A stretch of DNA of 64,000 nucleotides from Pseudomonas paralcaligenes (GTDB lineage: Bacteria; Pseudomonadota; Gammaproteobacteria; Pseudomonadales; Pseudomonadaceae). The DNA is taken from contig NZ_BPFX01000006.1 of NCBI RefSeq assembly GCF_019655855.1, positions 62,001 to 126,000 of the forward strand. Reading direction: 5' to 3'. Every line of letters starts with the position of its first letter. The stretch's first letter is position 1. Below the pieces are notes generated by a model. That model saw nothing but the letters and a program-made list of their open reading frames with translations. It was not told where the DNA came from and did not search any database. Below, piece by piece: positions 34,588-44,581 of this stretch. A program made the position numbers and the translations under genes.

Positions 34588-34608
34588 GGTCCCGCCGCAG
34601 GCGGGACC
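34588..34608. terminator. Stem-loop between the ArsR and MFS genes
   Basis: GGTCCCGCC (34588-34596) pairs perfectly with GGCGGGACC (34600-34608) around GCA. There is no T-run, so it may be an attenuator or mRNA-stability element rather than a full terminator. Confidence 0.4.
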
Positions 34609-34644
34609 AAACACATTCATCCGCTTTCTGCAGGAGCCGGCCCC

Positions 34645-35817
34645 ATGATGCCGTTACCGCTTCTCGTCCTCGCGCTGTCCGCGTTCGCCATCGGCACCAC
34701 GGAATTCGTCATCATGGGCCTGCTGCCCGAAGTCGCCAGCGATCTCGGCGTGTCCATTCCCGGCGCCGGCTGGCTGGTCACCGGCTACGCCCTCGGCGTG
34801 GCCCTGGGTGCGCCTTTCATGGCCCTGGTCACCGCCAACTGGCCGCGCAAGCTGGCCCTGCTGGCGCTGATGGGCATCTTCGTGCTGGGCAACCTGCTCT
34901 GCGCCACCGCCGCCGACTACGAACTGCTGATGGTCGCGCGGGTGGTCACCGCCCTCTGCCACGGTGCCTTCTTCGGCATCGGCTCGGTGGTCGCCGCCAG
35001 CCTGGTGCCGGAGAACCGCAGGGCCTCGGCCGTGGCCCTGATGTTCACCGGCCTGACCCTGGCCAACGTGCTCGGCGTGCCGCTGGGCACCGCCCTCGGC
35101 CAGTACGCGGGCTGGCGCTCCACCTTCTGGGCGGTCACCGCCATCGGCATCCTGGCCTTCATCGGCCTGTGGCGCATCCTGCCGAGCAGCCGCGACCAGC
35201 AGCCGGCCGACCTGCGCGGCGAGCTGGCGGCCATGCGCGGCGCCGGGCTGTGGCTGGCGCTGTCGACCACCGTGCTGTTCTCCGCCGCCGTGTTCGCCCT
35301 GTTCACCTATATCGCGCCGCTGCTCGGCGAGGTCACCGGCGTGTCGCCGCGCGGCATCACCTGGACCCTGCTGCTGATCGGCGTGGGCCTGACCCTGGGC
35401 AATGTCCTCGGCGGACGCCTGGCCGACTGGAACCTGTCCAGGGCCCTGGCCGGCATCCTGCTCACCCTGGCGGTCTTCTCCTCGCTGGTGAGCTGGACCA
35501 GCCCGCTGCTGGTGCCGCTGGAGATCAACCTGCTGCTCTGGGCCATGGCCGCCTTCGCCGCCGTGCCCGCCCTGCAGATCAACGTGATGAACTTCGGCCA
35601 GGCCGCGCCCAACCTGGTCTCCACCCTCAACATCGGCGCCTTCAACCTGGGCAACGCCCTCGGCGCCTGGATCGGCGGCCTGGTCATCAGCCAGGGCCTG
35701 GGGCTGACCAGCGTGCCGCTGGCCGCCGGCGTCCTGGCCGTGCTGGGGCTGATCGCCGCCCTGCTCACCTTTTCCCTCGGCAACGGCGAAGGCCGTGCCG
35801 AAGCCGTGCTCGACTGA
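34645..35817 (+). CDS. MFS transporter, DHA1-type exporter
   Basis: A 390-residue inner-membrane transporter with 12 predicted helices. The first helix carries the family signature FAIGTTEFVIMGLLPEVA, which is shared with AraJ/YdhP-type drug-proton antiporters of the DHA1 group. The loop after helix 2 is short (TANWPRKLAL). GGAG precedes the ATG. It is co-directional with the ArsR gene upstream and the ene-reductase 18 nt downstream. Likely exports a toxic small molecule; substrate unknown. Confidence 0.9.
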   Translation: MMPLPLLVLALSAFAIGTTEFVIMGLLPEVASDLGVSIPGAGWLVTGYALGVALGAPFMALVTANWPRKLALLALMGIFVLGNLLCATAADYELLMVARVVTALCHGAFFGIGSVVAASLVPENRRASAVALMFTGLTLANVLGVPLGTALGQYAGWRSTFWAVTAIGILAFIGLWRILPSSRDQQPADLRGELAAMRGAGLWLALSTTVLFSAAVFALFTYIAPLLGEVTGVSPRGITWTLLLIGVGLTLGNVLGGRLADWNLSRALAGILLTLAVFSSLVSWTSPLLVPLEINLLLWAMAAFAAVPALQINVMNFGQAAPNLVSTLNIGAFNLGNALGAWIGGLVISQGLGLTSVPLAAGVLAVLGLIAALLTFSLGNGEGRAEAVLD

Positions 35818-35835
35818 CCCACTGGAGGCTGCACC

Positions 35836-36882
35836 ATGACCACCCTGTTCGACCCCATCAAGATCGGCAGCCTGGAGCTGCCCAACCGCATCATCATGGC
35901 GCCGCTGACCCGCTGCCGCGCCGACGAGGGCCGCGTGCCCAACGCTCTGATGGCCGAGTACGTGCAGCGCGCCTCGGCCGGCCTGATCCTCAGCGAGGCC
36001 ACCTCGGTGACGCCGATGGGCGTGGGCTACCCGGACACCCCCGGCATCTGGTCCGAGGAACAGGTGCGCGGCTGGCTCGAGGTCACCCGCGCCGTGCATG
36101 CCAACGGCGGCCGCATCTTCCTCCAGCTGTGGCACGTCGGCCGCATCTCCGACCCGCTGTATCTGGATGGCGAGCAGCCGGTGGCGCCGAGCGCGATCAA
36201 ACCGGCCGGGCATGTCAGCCTGGTCCGCCCGATCAAGGAGTACGACACCCCGCGCGCCCTGGAGACCGAGGAACTCGCCGACATCGTCGAGGCCTACCGC
36301 CAGGGCGCCGAGAACGCCAAGGCCGCCGGCTTCGACGGCGTGGAGATCCACGGCGCCAACGGCTACCTGCTCGACCAGTTCCTGCAGAGCAGCACCAACC
36401 AGCGCAGCGACCGCTACGGCGGCTCCGTCGAGAACCGCGCGCGCCTGCTGCTGGAAGTCACCGACGCGGCCATCGAGGTGTGGGGCGCGGACCGCGTCGG
36501 CGTGCACCTGGCGCCGCGCCGCGACAGCCACGACATGGGCGATGCCAACCCGCGCGAGACCTTCGGCTACGTGGCCCGCGAGTTGGGCAAGCGTGGTGTG
36601 GCCTTCATCTGCACCCGCGAGAGGGAAGGCGACGACAGCCTGACGCCCTTCATCAAGGAGCAGTTCGGCGGCCTGGTGATCGCCAACGAGCGCTTCACCA
36701 AGGCCCAGGCCAATGCCTGGCTGGCCGACGGCAAGGCCGATGCCGTGGCCTTCGGCGTGCCCTACATCGCCAACCCGGACCTGGTCGAGCGCCTGGCCAA
36801 GGACGCCCCGCTCAACGAGGCCCGCCCGGAACTGTTCTACGCCCCGGGCCCGGTCGGCTACATCGACTACCCACGCCTGTAA
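35836..36882 (+). CDS. Old-yellow-enzyme-family alkene reductase
   Basis: A 348-residue FMN-dependent TIM-barrel enzyme reducing activated C=C bonds of enones and nitro compounds with NADPH. Signatures: PNRIIMAPLTRCRA, LWHVGRISDP, the catalytic VEIHGANGYLLDQFL with the substrate-binding H-XX-N pair, NQRSDRYGGSVENRARLL and GKADAVAFGVPYIANPDL. It resembles NemA and XenB-type reductases. The operon with an ArsR-type repressor and an MFS exporter suggests response to electrophilic compounds. Confidence 0.92.
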   Translation: MTTLFDPIKIGSLELPNRIIMAPLTRCRADEGRVPNALMAEYVQRASAGLILSEATSVTPMGVGYPDTPGIWSEEQVRGWLEVTRAVHANGGRIFLQLWHVGRISDPLYLDGEQPVAPSAIKPAGHVSLVRPIKEYDTPRALETEELADIVEAYRQGAENAKAAGFDGVEIHGANGYLLDQFLQSSTNQRSDRYGGSVENRARLLLEVTDAAIEVWGADRVGVHLAPRRDSHDMGDANPRETFGYVARELGKRGVAFICTREREGDDSLTPFIKEQFGGLVIANERFTKAQANAWLADGKADAVAFGVPYIANPDLVERLAKDAPLNEARPELFYAPGPVGYIDYPRL

Positions 36883-36893
36883 GCCCGGGCACA

Positions 36894-37080
36894 CGAAAAG
36901 CCCCGCACCTGCGGTAATGCCGTTCACTGATGATCGCCCCTGTGGGAGCGGACTTGTCCGCGAAGCTTTGCTGTCAGCCCCGTTCGCGGACAAGTCCGCT
37001 CCTACAGGGTTGGCCCAACAGCCGGTCGCGTTCGATCATTTCTTATGTGAACAGCACTACCGCAGGTGCGGGGCTTTTCG
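36894..37080. terminator. Large nested palindrome with bidirectional terminator arms
   Basis: The outer arms CGAAAAGCCCCGCACC...TA (36894-36916) and their exact 23-bp complement (37058-37080) would form a GC stem with AAAAG/CTTTT ends, like a bidirectional terminator. The loop holds a second palindrome (36939-37008) and shorter pairing segments (TTCAC...GATCG with CGATC...GTGAA). The whole lies after the ene-reductase. No gene is present in this gap. Confidence 0.7.
36939..37008. repeat. REP-like inverted pair inside the terminator loop
   Basis: CCTGTGGGAGCGGACTTGTC... (36939-36964) and its near-complement (36983-37008), a Pseudomonas REP-type GGGAGCGGA-TCCGC element in an inverted pair with an 18-nt spacer. 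Related single elements lie at 47056 and 56620. Confidence 0.8.
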
Positions 37081-37137
37081 CGTTCTTCCGATGAAGCGCT
37101 GCACAACGGCGGGCCGGGATGGCTATGATCGGCACCC

Positions 37138-37542
37138 ATGCCCACCACGCCACCTTCGCTCCGCCAACCCTGCCCTCCGGGCGCCTGCGACTGCGGGCGC
37201 GACGACCTGCTGGACAGCGCCGGCGCCGACCTGCGCATCCTGCTGCTCACCCGCCAGGAGGAGAGGAAGCTGCTGGACCGGTTGCAGAACCTGCGCGATC
37301 TGAACGACCTCGAACACCTGCAGCGCAGGATGCACGAGCAGCTGGGTATCCGCGTGCATGTCGCCCCCGGCTTCAACGAGGTGCGCAGCATGCGCGGCAT
37401 CGCCATCCACATCGATTCGCTGCCGGGGTTGTGCCGCAAGACGCGCCAGTCGATCCCGGCCGCCATCCGCCGGGGCCTGGAGAACTCCCCGGAAATCGCC
37501 TACCGCCTGCTGGATGCCCACGACCTGCTGCGCGACGCCTGA
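37138..37542 (+). CDS. Conserved hypothetical protein with N-terminal Cys cluster
   Basis: A 134-residue soluble protein. The N-terminus carries CPPGACDCGRDDLL, three cysteines in 8 residues, which could bind metal. The rest is mixed helical (LLLTRQEERKLLDRLQNLRDLNDLEHLQRRMHEQLG, then HVAPGFNEVRSMRGIAIHIDSLPGLCRKTR). The ATG at 37138 lacks a strong ribosome site. I do not recognise the family. A stem-loop separates it from the convergent MarR gene. Confidence 0.65.
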   Translation: MPTTPPSLRQPCPPGACDCGRDDLLDSAGADLRILLLTRQEERKLLDRLQNLRDLNDLEHLQRRMHEQLGIRVHVAPGFNEVRSMRGIAIHIDSLPGLCRKTRQSIPAAIRRGLENSPEIAYRLLDAHDLLRDA

Positions 37543-37546
37543 CTGA

Positions 37547-37563
37547 CCCGCGCCATGCGCGGG
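37547..37563. terminator. Stem-loop between convergent genes
   Basis: CCCGCGC (37547-37553) pairs with GCGCGGG (37557-37563) around CAT, in the 30-bp gap between convergent genes. There is no T-run. Confidence 0.4.
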
Positions 37564-37572
37564 CAGGTTCGC

Positions 37573-38007
37573 TCAGCCCTTTTCCAGATTACCCAGGATG
37601 CGCGCGTGGACGATCTGGCACAGGCGCTGCTCTTCCTCGCTGACGCCGGCGAACAGCTCGCGGCGCAGCTGCAGGGCGATGCTCTCGATCTGCTCGATCA
37701 GCGGGCGGGCCTTGTCCGTCAGCACCACCTTCTTGGCGCGGCGATCCTCGGGCACGGCGATGCGTCTTACCAGCTCCTGAGCTTCAAGGCCGTCGAGCAG
37801 CCGGGCCAGGGTCGGCCCCTCGACGCCCACGGTCTGCGCCAGCTCGCGCTGGGTCGGCGCTTCCTTGAGCAGGGCCAGGTGGAGAAGGACCAGCCAGCGC
37901 GCCTGGGACAGGCCGAGGCCGGAGAGACGGCGGTCCAGCTCGGCGCGCCAGGCGCGGGAAAGCTGGGCCAGCTGCATGCCGAAACTGTGGTGCGCGAAAC
38001 TATGCAT
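37573..38007 (-). CDS. MarR-family transcriptional regulator
   Basis: A 144-residue winged-helix dimer of the MarR/SlyA type (LGLSQARWLVLLHLALLKEAPTQRELAQTVGVEGPTLARLLDGLEAQELVRRIAVPEDRRAKKVVLTDKA). The wing motif VPEDRRAKKV is typical. SlyA-like members respond to small aromatics or redox state. The short AT-rich gap upstream (38008-38117) likely holds its promoter and autoregulatory site. No obvious target operon is adjacent. Confidence 0.9.
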   Translation of the reverse strand: MHSFAHHSFGMQLAQLSRAWRAELDRRLSGLGLSQARWLVLLHLALLKEAPTQRELAQTVGVEGPTLARLLDGLEAQELVRRIAVPEDRRAKKVVLTDKARPLIEQIESIALQLRRELFAGVSEEEQRLCQIVHARILGNLEKG

Positions 38008-38117
38008 AGAAGACTCTCATCGGGTCTTGCCACCGCCCACTCCCCGTGGACAGCAGACAAATCTAATTATTAGTCAACTAACCATAACCCCGACGACGGC
38101 CTTCGCCAACCCCGCTG

Positions 38118-39122
38118 TCACCATTTGACATACTGATCCTCGACGAACCCCCACAGGTTGTCGATCACCAGCGGTGCCCTCCCCGGCGGGCGCAAAGTGC
38201 CCTGGAAGCAGCCGAACACCTGCTTGAAGTTGCTCGCCAGCAGGCCCAGGTTCAGCCGCTCGCGGTGCAGGCCATGGCCGCGGAAGGCCAGCTCCACCTG
38301 GCCGTCGCCGGAGACGATGCGCCAGGGCTGCAGCGGGTCGTCCCGGTCGAATTCGAAGCGCACGCCGCCGACCGGATGCAGCGCGCCGTCCAGCCAGTAA
38401 CAGTTCTCGCTGAAGCTGGTCTCGTTGACCCCGCAGGACAGGTTCAGCCCGACCCGCGTGCCGGCCACCTCACCGGACAGGCAGGCCCAGTTCCAGAAGG
38501 TCTCCGGGCGCATGTAGCCGGCCGACCAGTCGTGGTGGGCGAAGGCATCGAGCGCCTGCAGGTCGAAGTCGCCCAGTTCGCTGCGCACGCTGCCGCGGCA
38601 GCGCACGCCGGCGACCTTCTGCGCGTAGACCCAGCCGTTGACCGCCGTCGGCGTGCAGATGCACATGGGCTGGAAGCGCTGCTCGGAGAAGCTCGCCTCG
38701 ATGCGGGTGCCGTCGTCCAACTCCACCAGCAGGTGCTTGTCGGCACCTCTGTTGTCCAGGCGCAGCAGGTTGGCGCCGCTGCGCAGCTCGCACACGCCCT
38801 CGTTGGGCTGCTGGGAGAACTTGGTGCCGTGACCCAGCGGGCGCTTGAACTGGCGCTCGATCATGCGCCCGCTGGCCGGGTGGAACAGGTAGACGAAACC
38901 GGCGGTGAGCAGGCTGATGTCGGCCAGGGCGCAGCCGCCGATCAGCTCGCCGCTGACCAGGCCGAAGTACTGGAACTGGTGGAAGCGCCGCCACTTGGCC
39001 AGCGCGCCCAGGCGCCGGCCCATCGGCGAGCGGAAGTCGAAGTCGCGCCAGTTCACCTCGCCCGGGGCCGCCGGGAAGATGCCGTAGTGGGGTTGGCCGT
39101 TGGCCTGTATCAGTCGGTCCAT
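38118..39122 (-). CDS. DUF2804-family protein
   Basis: A 334-residue protein matching DUF2804: N-terminal LIQANGQPHYGIFPAAPGEVNWRDFDFR, middle KWRRFHQFQYFGLVSGELIGGCALADI and C-terminal VIDNLWGFVEDQYVKW. The predicted fold is mostly beta-rich, and no catalytic residues are known to me. There is no signal peptide. It stands alone between regulators; function unknown. Confidence 0.85.
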   Translation of the reverse strand: MDRLIQANGQPHYGIFPAAPGEVNWRDFDFRSPMGRRLGALAKWRRFHQFQYFGLVSGELIGGCALADISLLTAGFVYLFHPASGRMIERQFKRPLGHGTKFSQQPNEGVCELRSGANLLRLDNRGADKHLLVELDDGTRIEASFSEQRFQPMCICTPTAVNGWVYAQKVAGVRCRGSVRSELGDFDLQALDAFAHHDWSAGYMRPETFWNWACLSGEVAGTRVGLNLSCGVNETSFSENCYWLDGALHPVGGVRFEFDRDDPLQPWRIVSGDGQVELAFRGHGLHRERLNLGLLASNFKQVFGCFQGTLRPPGRAPLVIDNLWGFVEDQYVKW

Positions 39123-39207
39123 GGTCGCTGCCGGCGAGGGAAAGCCCGGATGCTAGCAGCCGGCCGTCGGCGCGGGAGGGTCCGTTCGCGCCAGGACGAC
39201 GGACGCC

Positions 39208-40368
39208 TCAGGTCACCACCTGGTTGCGGCCGAAGGCCTTGGCCTCGTACAGGGCGCGATCGGCATGCTCGAACATGCCGTCCATGGCCATGGCCGGCGA
39301 GGGCTCCTGGCAGCACAGGCCGACCGACATGGTCAGCACGGCGGCGGTCTGCGAGCCAGCGTGCTCGATGGCACAGTCCTGCAGGCTCTGGCGCAGCGCC
39401 TCGGCGCGCTGCCGGGCCTCGGCCGGGGTGATGTCGTAGAGCAGCACCGCGAATTCCTCGCCACCGAGCCGGGCCGCCATGTCCAGCGGGCGCCGGGCGG
39501 CGCGCAGCAGCGTCTCGCCGACCTGCTGCAGGGCGCGGTCGCCCGCCTGGTGTCCGTAGCGGTCGTTGAACGCCTTGAAGTGATCGACGTCGCACAGCAG
39601 CAGCGCCAGCGGCCGGCCGTCGCGCTGGGCCTGGCGCCAGAGCCGGCCCATCTCGCGGTTGAAGCTGCGCCGGTTGTGCAGCCCGGTCAGGCCGTCCTGG
39701 TCGGCCTGCACCCGCAGCAGGCCGCTGATCAGGAAGTGCTCGCGGGATTTCAGCTCCAGCAGGTAGCAGCCCACCGCGCCGATCAGGTTACCAACCAGCA
39801 GGAACAGCAGGTTGTTGAACAGCCGTTCCGGCGTCAGGCCGCCCAGCCATTCGAACAGGCCGTAGGCCAGCAGCACCACGAAGGAAGTGACGGCCGCCTC
39901 GACCAGGCGCAGGCCAACCAGGAAGTAGGCGGCGATGCACACCAGCAGCAACCCCTCGTAGGGGAAGAACGGGTCCTGGCCGTGGCCGAGGGCGATGATG
40001 GCGGCGGCGCCGAGGCCCATGGCGCCGATGCAGGCGATGCTCAGCGGCGTCGCCAGGTGCGGGTGGCGCCAGCCGAGGATCAGTCGGCCGCAGACCAGCA
40101 ACAGCAGCGCCACGCTGGCGCGGATGGACAGCAGCACGAGCAGTAGCGGGCCTTCGATCATCCAGATGTCGACCCCGACGAAGGCCAGCCACACCAGCAT
40201 CGCGAACACCACCGCGACGCGCTTCAGCTCGCGGCTGTCGCGCAGCATGTAGGCGCGGTACTCGCGCTCCAGGGCGGGGGCGAAGCGCAGCAGGCGATAG
40301 CCGCGGGTCAGTTGGTCGGAGTAGGGATTGGGCCGAACGTTGGCCAGCCAGTCGGGATGCAGCGGCAC
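39208..40368 (-). CDS. Membrane-bound GGDEF diguanylate cyclase
   Basis: A 386-residue protein with five or six N-terminal membrane helices (residues 50-200, e.g. VAVVFAMLVWLAFVGVDIWM, LLLVLLSIRASVALLLLV) followed by a GGDEF domain. The active site is GGEEF, with a canonical inhibitory RXXD (RPLD) five residues before it (RPLDMAARLGGEEF). It should therefore make c-di-GMP and be product-inhibited. The membrane part resembles a 5TM sensor. The neighbouring c-di-GMP effector pair lapG-lapD lies about 3.5 kb away. Confidence 0.92.
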   Translation of the reverse strand: MPLHPDWLANVRPNPYSDQLTRGYRLLRFAPALEREYRAYMLRDSRELKRVAVVFAMLVWLAFVGVDIWMIEGPLLLVLLSIRASVALLLLVCGRLILGWRHPHLATPLSIACIGAMGLGAAAIIALGHGQDPFFPYEGLLLVCIAAYFLVGLRLVEAAVTSFVVLLAYGLFEWLGGLTPERLFNNLLFLLVGNLIGAVGCYLLELKSREHFLISGLLRVQADQDGLTGLHNRRSFNREMGRLWRQAQRDGRPLALLLCDVDHFKAFNDRYGHQAGDRALQQVGETLLRAARRPLDMAARLGGEEFAVLLYDITPAEARQRAEALRQSLQDCAIEHAGSQTAAVLTMSVGLCCQEPSPAMAMDGMFEHADRALYEAKAFGRNQVVT

Positions 40369-40479
40369 TAGATCTTCGAACCTCGCAATCTATCGCTGGG
40401 GCTCACCCTAGCGTTTTGAGAAGCACGTCACAAGTTTGTCGCCAAAGGTTTGGCGTAAAGAATCGTTACCGCCGCGACC

Positions 40480-42609
<2,130 letters not shown>

Positions 42610-42752
42610 GGGTGGCGGGATCATCCGGACTGAAGAAGCGGTCGGGCAGTATACGCGACCGCCGGCCGCGGCAGTCCATCGCCCGTCGGCCGTGCTTTTG
42701 CGGGCCCGGGCGGCTAGAATCCCCGTGTTCACTCATTCAAGGTAGTTCCACG

Positions 42753-43340
42753 ATGTCCTTCGCCGAGCAATTGTCCCGCCTGCAAGCCTTCCTCGATGCC
42801 GACGACCTGCACGAGGAAGCGTTGGACTACCTGGCCACCCACGGCTACCTGACCGCCCTCTCCATCTGCCCCGAGCAGGTGCCGGAGCGCGAATGGATCG
42901 ACGCCCTGTTCGCCGAGCCGCCGCACTACCGCAGCGAGGCCGAGCGCGAGGAAATCGAAACCACCCTGCAACTGCTCAAGGCCCACATCGCCCGCCAGCT
43001 GGCCAGCGACGACGAGCCGGAAATCCCCTGCGACATCGACCTCGGCCAGGACCCGGACGACTCCGACCTGCGCGGCTGGTGCATCGGCTTCATGGAGGGC
43101 GTGTTCCTGCGCGAAGCCGTGTGGTTCGAGGACTCGGAAGACGAAGTCAGCGAGCTGCTGCTGCCGATCATGGTTGCCTCCGGCCTGTTCGACGAGCAGC
43201 CCGAGTTCGCCGAGATCGCCCGCGACCGCCAGCTGGTGGACAGCATGGTCGACCAGATTCCCGAGCTGCTCACCGCCCTGTTCCTGCTCTGCCACGCGCC
43301 GGAAGAGAAGCCGGCGCTGCTCAAGCCCCGCCACCACTGA
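42753..43340 (+). CDS. YecA/YgfB-family protein (UPF0149)
   Basis: A 195-residue acidic, helical protein of the UPF0149 family (LQAFLDADDLHEEALDYLATHGYLTAL..., DSDLRGWCIGFMEGVF). The C-terminal SEC-C zinc motif of some YecA proteins is not present. GGTAG lies 7 nt before the ATG. It is divergent from recQ, with about 140 bp between. Function is poorly defined in the family. Confidence 0.88.
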   Translation: MSFAEQLSRLQAFLDADDLHEEALDYLATHGYLTALSICPEQVPEREWIDALFAEPPHYRSEAEREEIETTLQLLKAHIARQLASDDEPEIPCDIDLGQDPDDSDLRGWCIGFMEGVFLREAVWFEDSEDEVSELLLPIMVASGLFDEQPEFAEIARDRQLVDSMVDQIPELLTALFLLCHAPEEKPALLKPRHH

Positions 43341-43415
43341 TTCCCCACACGACGTGCCCGCCTCCGGTCGTGCGTCGTCGAGAGCGGCCCGCTCCCCGTC
43401 CGGGAGCGCCGGCTG

Positions 43416-43820
43416 ATGGCCCACGCCGACATTCCCCAGAGCCGCCACCGCGCCGTGCGCTACGCGCTGCTGACGGTCGGCTGGCTGAGCGTGGCGCTGG
43501 GGGTGATCGGCATCTTCGTCCCCGTGCTGCCGACCACGCCCTTCCTGCTGCTGGCCGCCGCCTGCTTCGTGCGCAGCTCGCGCCGCTTCTACCTGTGGCT
43601 GGTCGAACACCCCAGGCTCGGTCCCTGGATCCGCGACTACCTGGAAGGCAACGGCATCCCGCTCAAGGGCAAGGTCTACGCCATCGGCCTGATGTGGCTC
43701 AGCATCGGCCTGTCCTGCTACCTGGTGCCGCTGTTCTGGGCGCGCGCGTTCATGCTCACCAGCGCGGTGCTGGTGACGCTCTACATCCTGCGCCAGAAGA
43801 CCCTGCCCAATCGCGAGTGA
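43416..43820 (+). CDS. DUF454 (YbaN-like) membrane protein
   Basis: A 134-residue inner-membrane protein with the DUF454 signature (VGWLSVALGVIGIFVPVLPTTPFLLLAAACF, RFYLWLVEHPRLGPWIRDYLEG). Three to four hydrophobic helices. Function unknown in the family; YbaN is an uncharacterised E. coli homologue. It is followed by the lapG start with a short gap and lies downstream of yecA. Confidence 0.88.
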   Translation: MAHADIPQSRHRAVRYALLTVGWLSVALGVIGIFVPVLPTTPFLLLAAACFVRSSRRFYLWLVEHPRLGPWIRDYLEGNGIPLKGKVYAIGLMWLSIGLSCYLVPLFWARAFMLTSAVLVTLYILRQKTLPNRE

Positions 43821-43874
43821 CGCATCGCCACGGCGCCGCCTAGACTTCCTCCATCCCCCGCGGAGACCACCTTC

Positions 43875-44573
43875 ATGCCGCTGCGGCCCAGCACTCAGGG
43901 ACGAGCCACGCGCCTGCCGGCAGGCCGGCTGCTGCTCGGCGCCCTGCTCTGCCTGCTGCTGGCCGTGGTGGCACGGGCCGGCTGGGACTTCGGCCTGATC
44001 CTGCACAACGCCGAACAGCGCTATGGCGAACTGGGCCTCGCCAAGGCGCGCATCGAGGCCTGGGACGAACTGATCCGCGCCAGCGAGCAGCTGCCCGAAC
44101 GGGAAAAACTGACCGTGGTGAACCGATTCTTCAACCGCCAGCTGCGCTTCGCCGACGACGTCGCCGTCTGGCGCCTGAACGACTACTGGGCCACCCCGGT
44201 GGAAGCGCTGGTCAAGGGCGCCGGCGACTGCGAGGACTACTCCATCGCCAAGTACTTCACCCTGCGCCGGCTGGGCGTGCCCAGCGAGCGGCTGCGCATC
44301 ACCTACGTCAAGGCGCTGCGCCAGAACCAGGCGCACATGGTGCTCACCTACTACGCCAGCCCCACCGCCGACCCGCTGGTGCTGGACAACCTGATCGGAG
44401 AAATCCGTCCGGCGTCCCAGCGCCAGGACCTGCTGCCGGTCTACGCCTTCAATGCCGAAGGCCTCTACCTGCCCGGCCAGGCCGGGCGCAAGAGCGATAC
44501 CAAGAAACTGTCGCGCTGGCAGGATCTGCTGAACAAGATGCGAGCCGAAGGCTTCGACATCGGAGAAGGTTAG
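43875..44573 (+). CDS. lapG: Periplasmic cysteine protease LapG
   Basis: A 232-residue transglutaminase-like (BTLCP) protease with an N-terminal signal or anchor (LLLGALLCLLLAVVARAG). The catalytic triad is C119 (GAGDCEDYSIAKY), H154 (NQAHMVL) and D171 (VLDNL). LapG cuts the N-terminus of the LapA-type giant adhesin to free the cell from a biofilm and is held back by LapD when c-di-GMP is high. lapD follows 8 nt downstream. No adhesin gene or its exporter is seen in this window. Confidence 0.94.
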   Translation: MPLRPSTQGRATRLPAGRLLLGALLCLLLAVVARAGWDFGLILHNAEQRYGELGLAKARIEAWDELIRASEQLPEREKLTVVNRFFNRQLRFADDVAVWRLNDYWATPVEALVKGAGDCEDYSIAKYFTLRRLGVPSERLRITYVKALRQNQAHMVLTYYASPTADPLVLDNLIGEIRPASQRQDLLPVYAFNAEGLYLPGQAGRKSDTKKLSRWQDLLNKMRAEGFDIGEG

Positions 44574-44581
44574 GAGCGCCT

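Noticed and set aside
36939..37008. CRISPR-like repeat
   Set aside because: Only one inverted pair, no direct repeats with spacers; it is a REP-type doublet.
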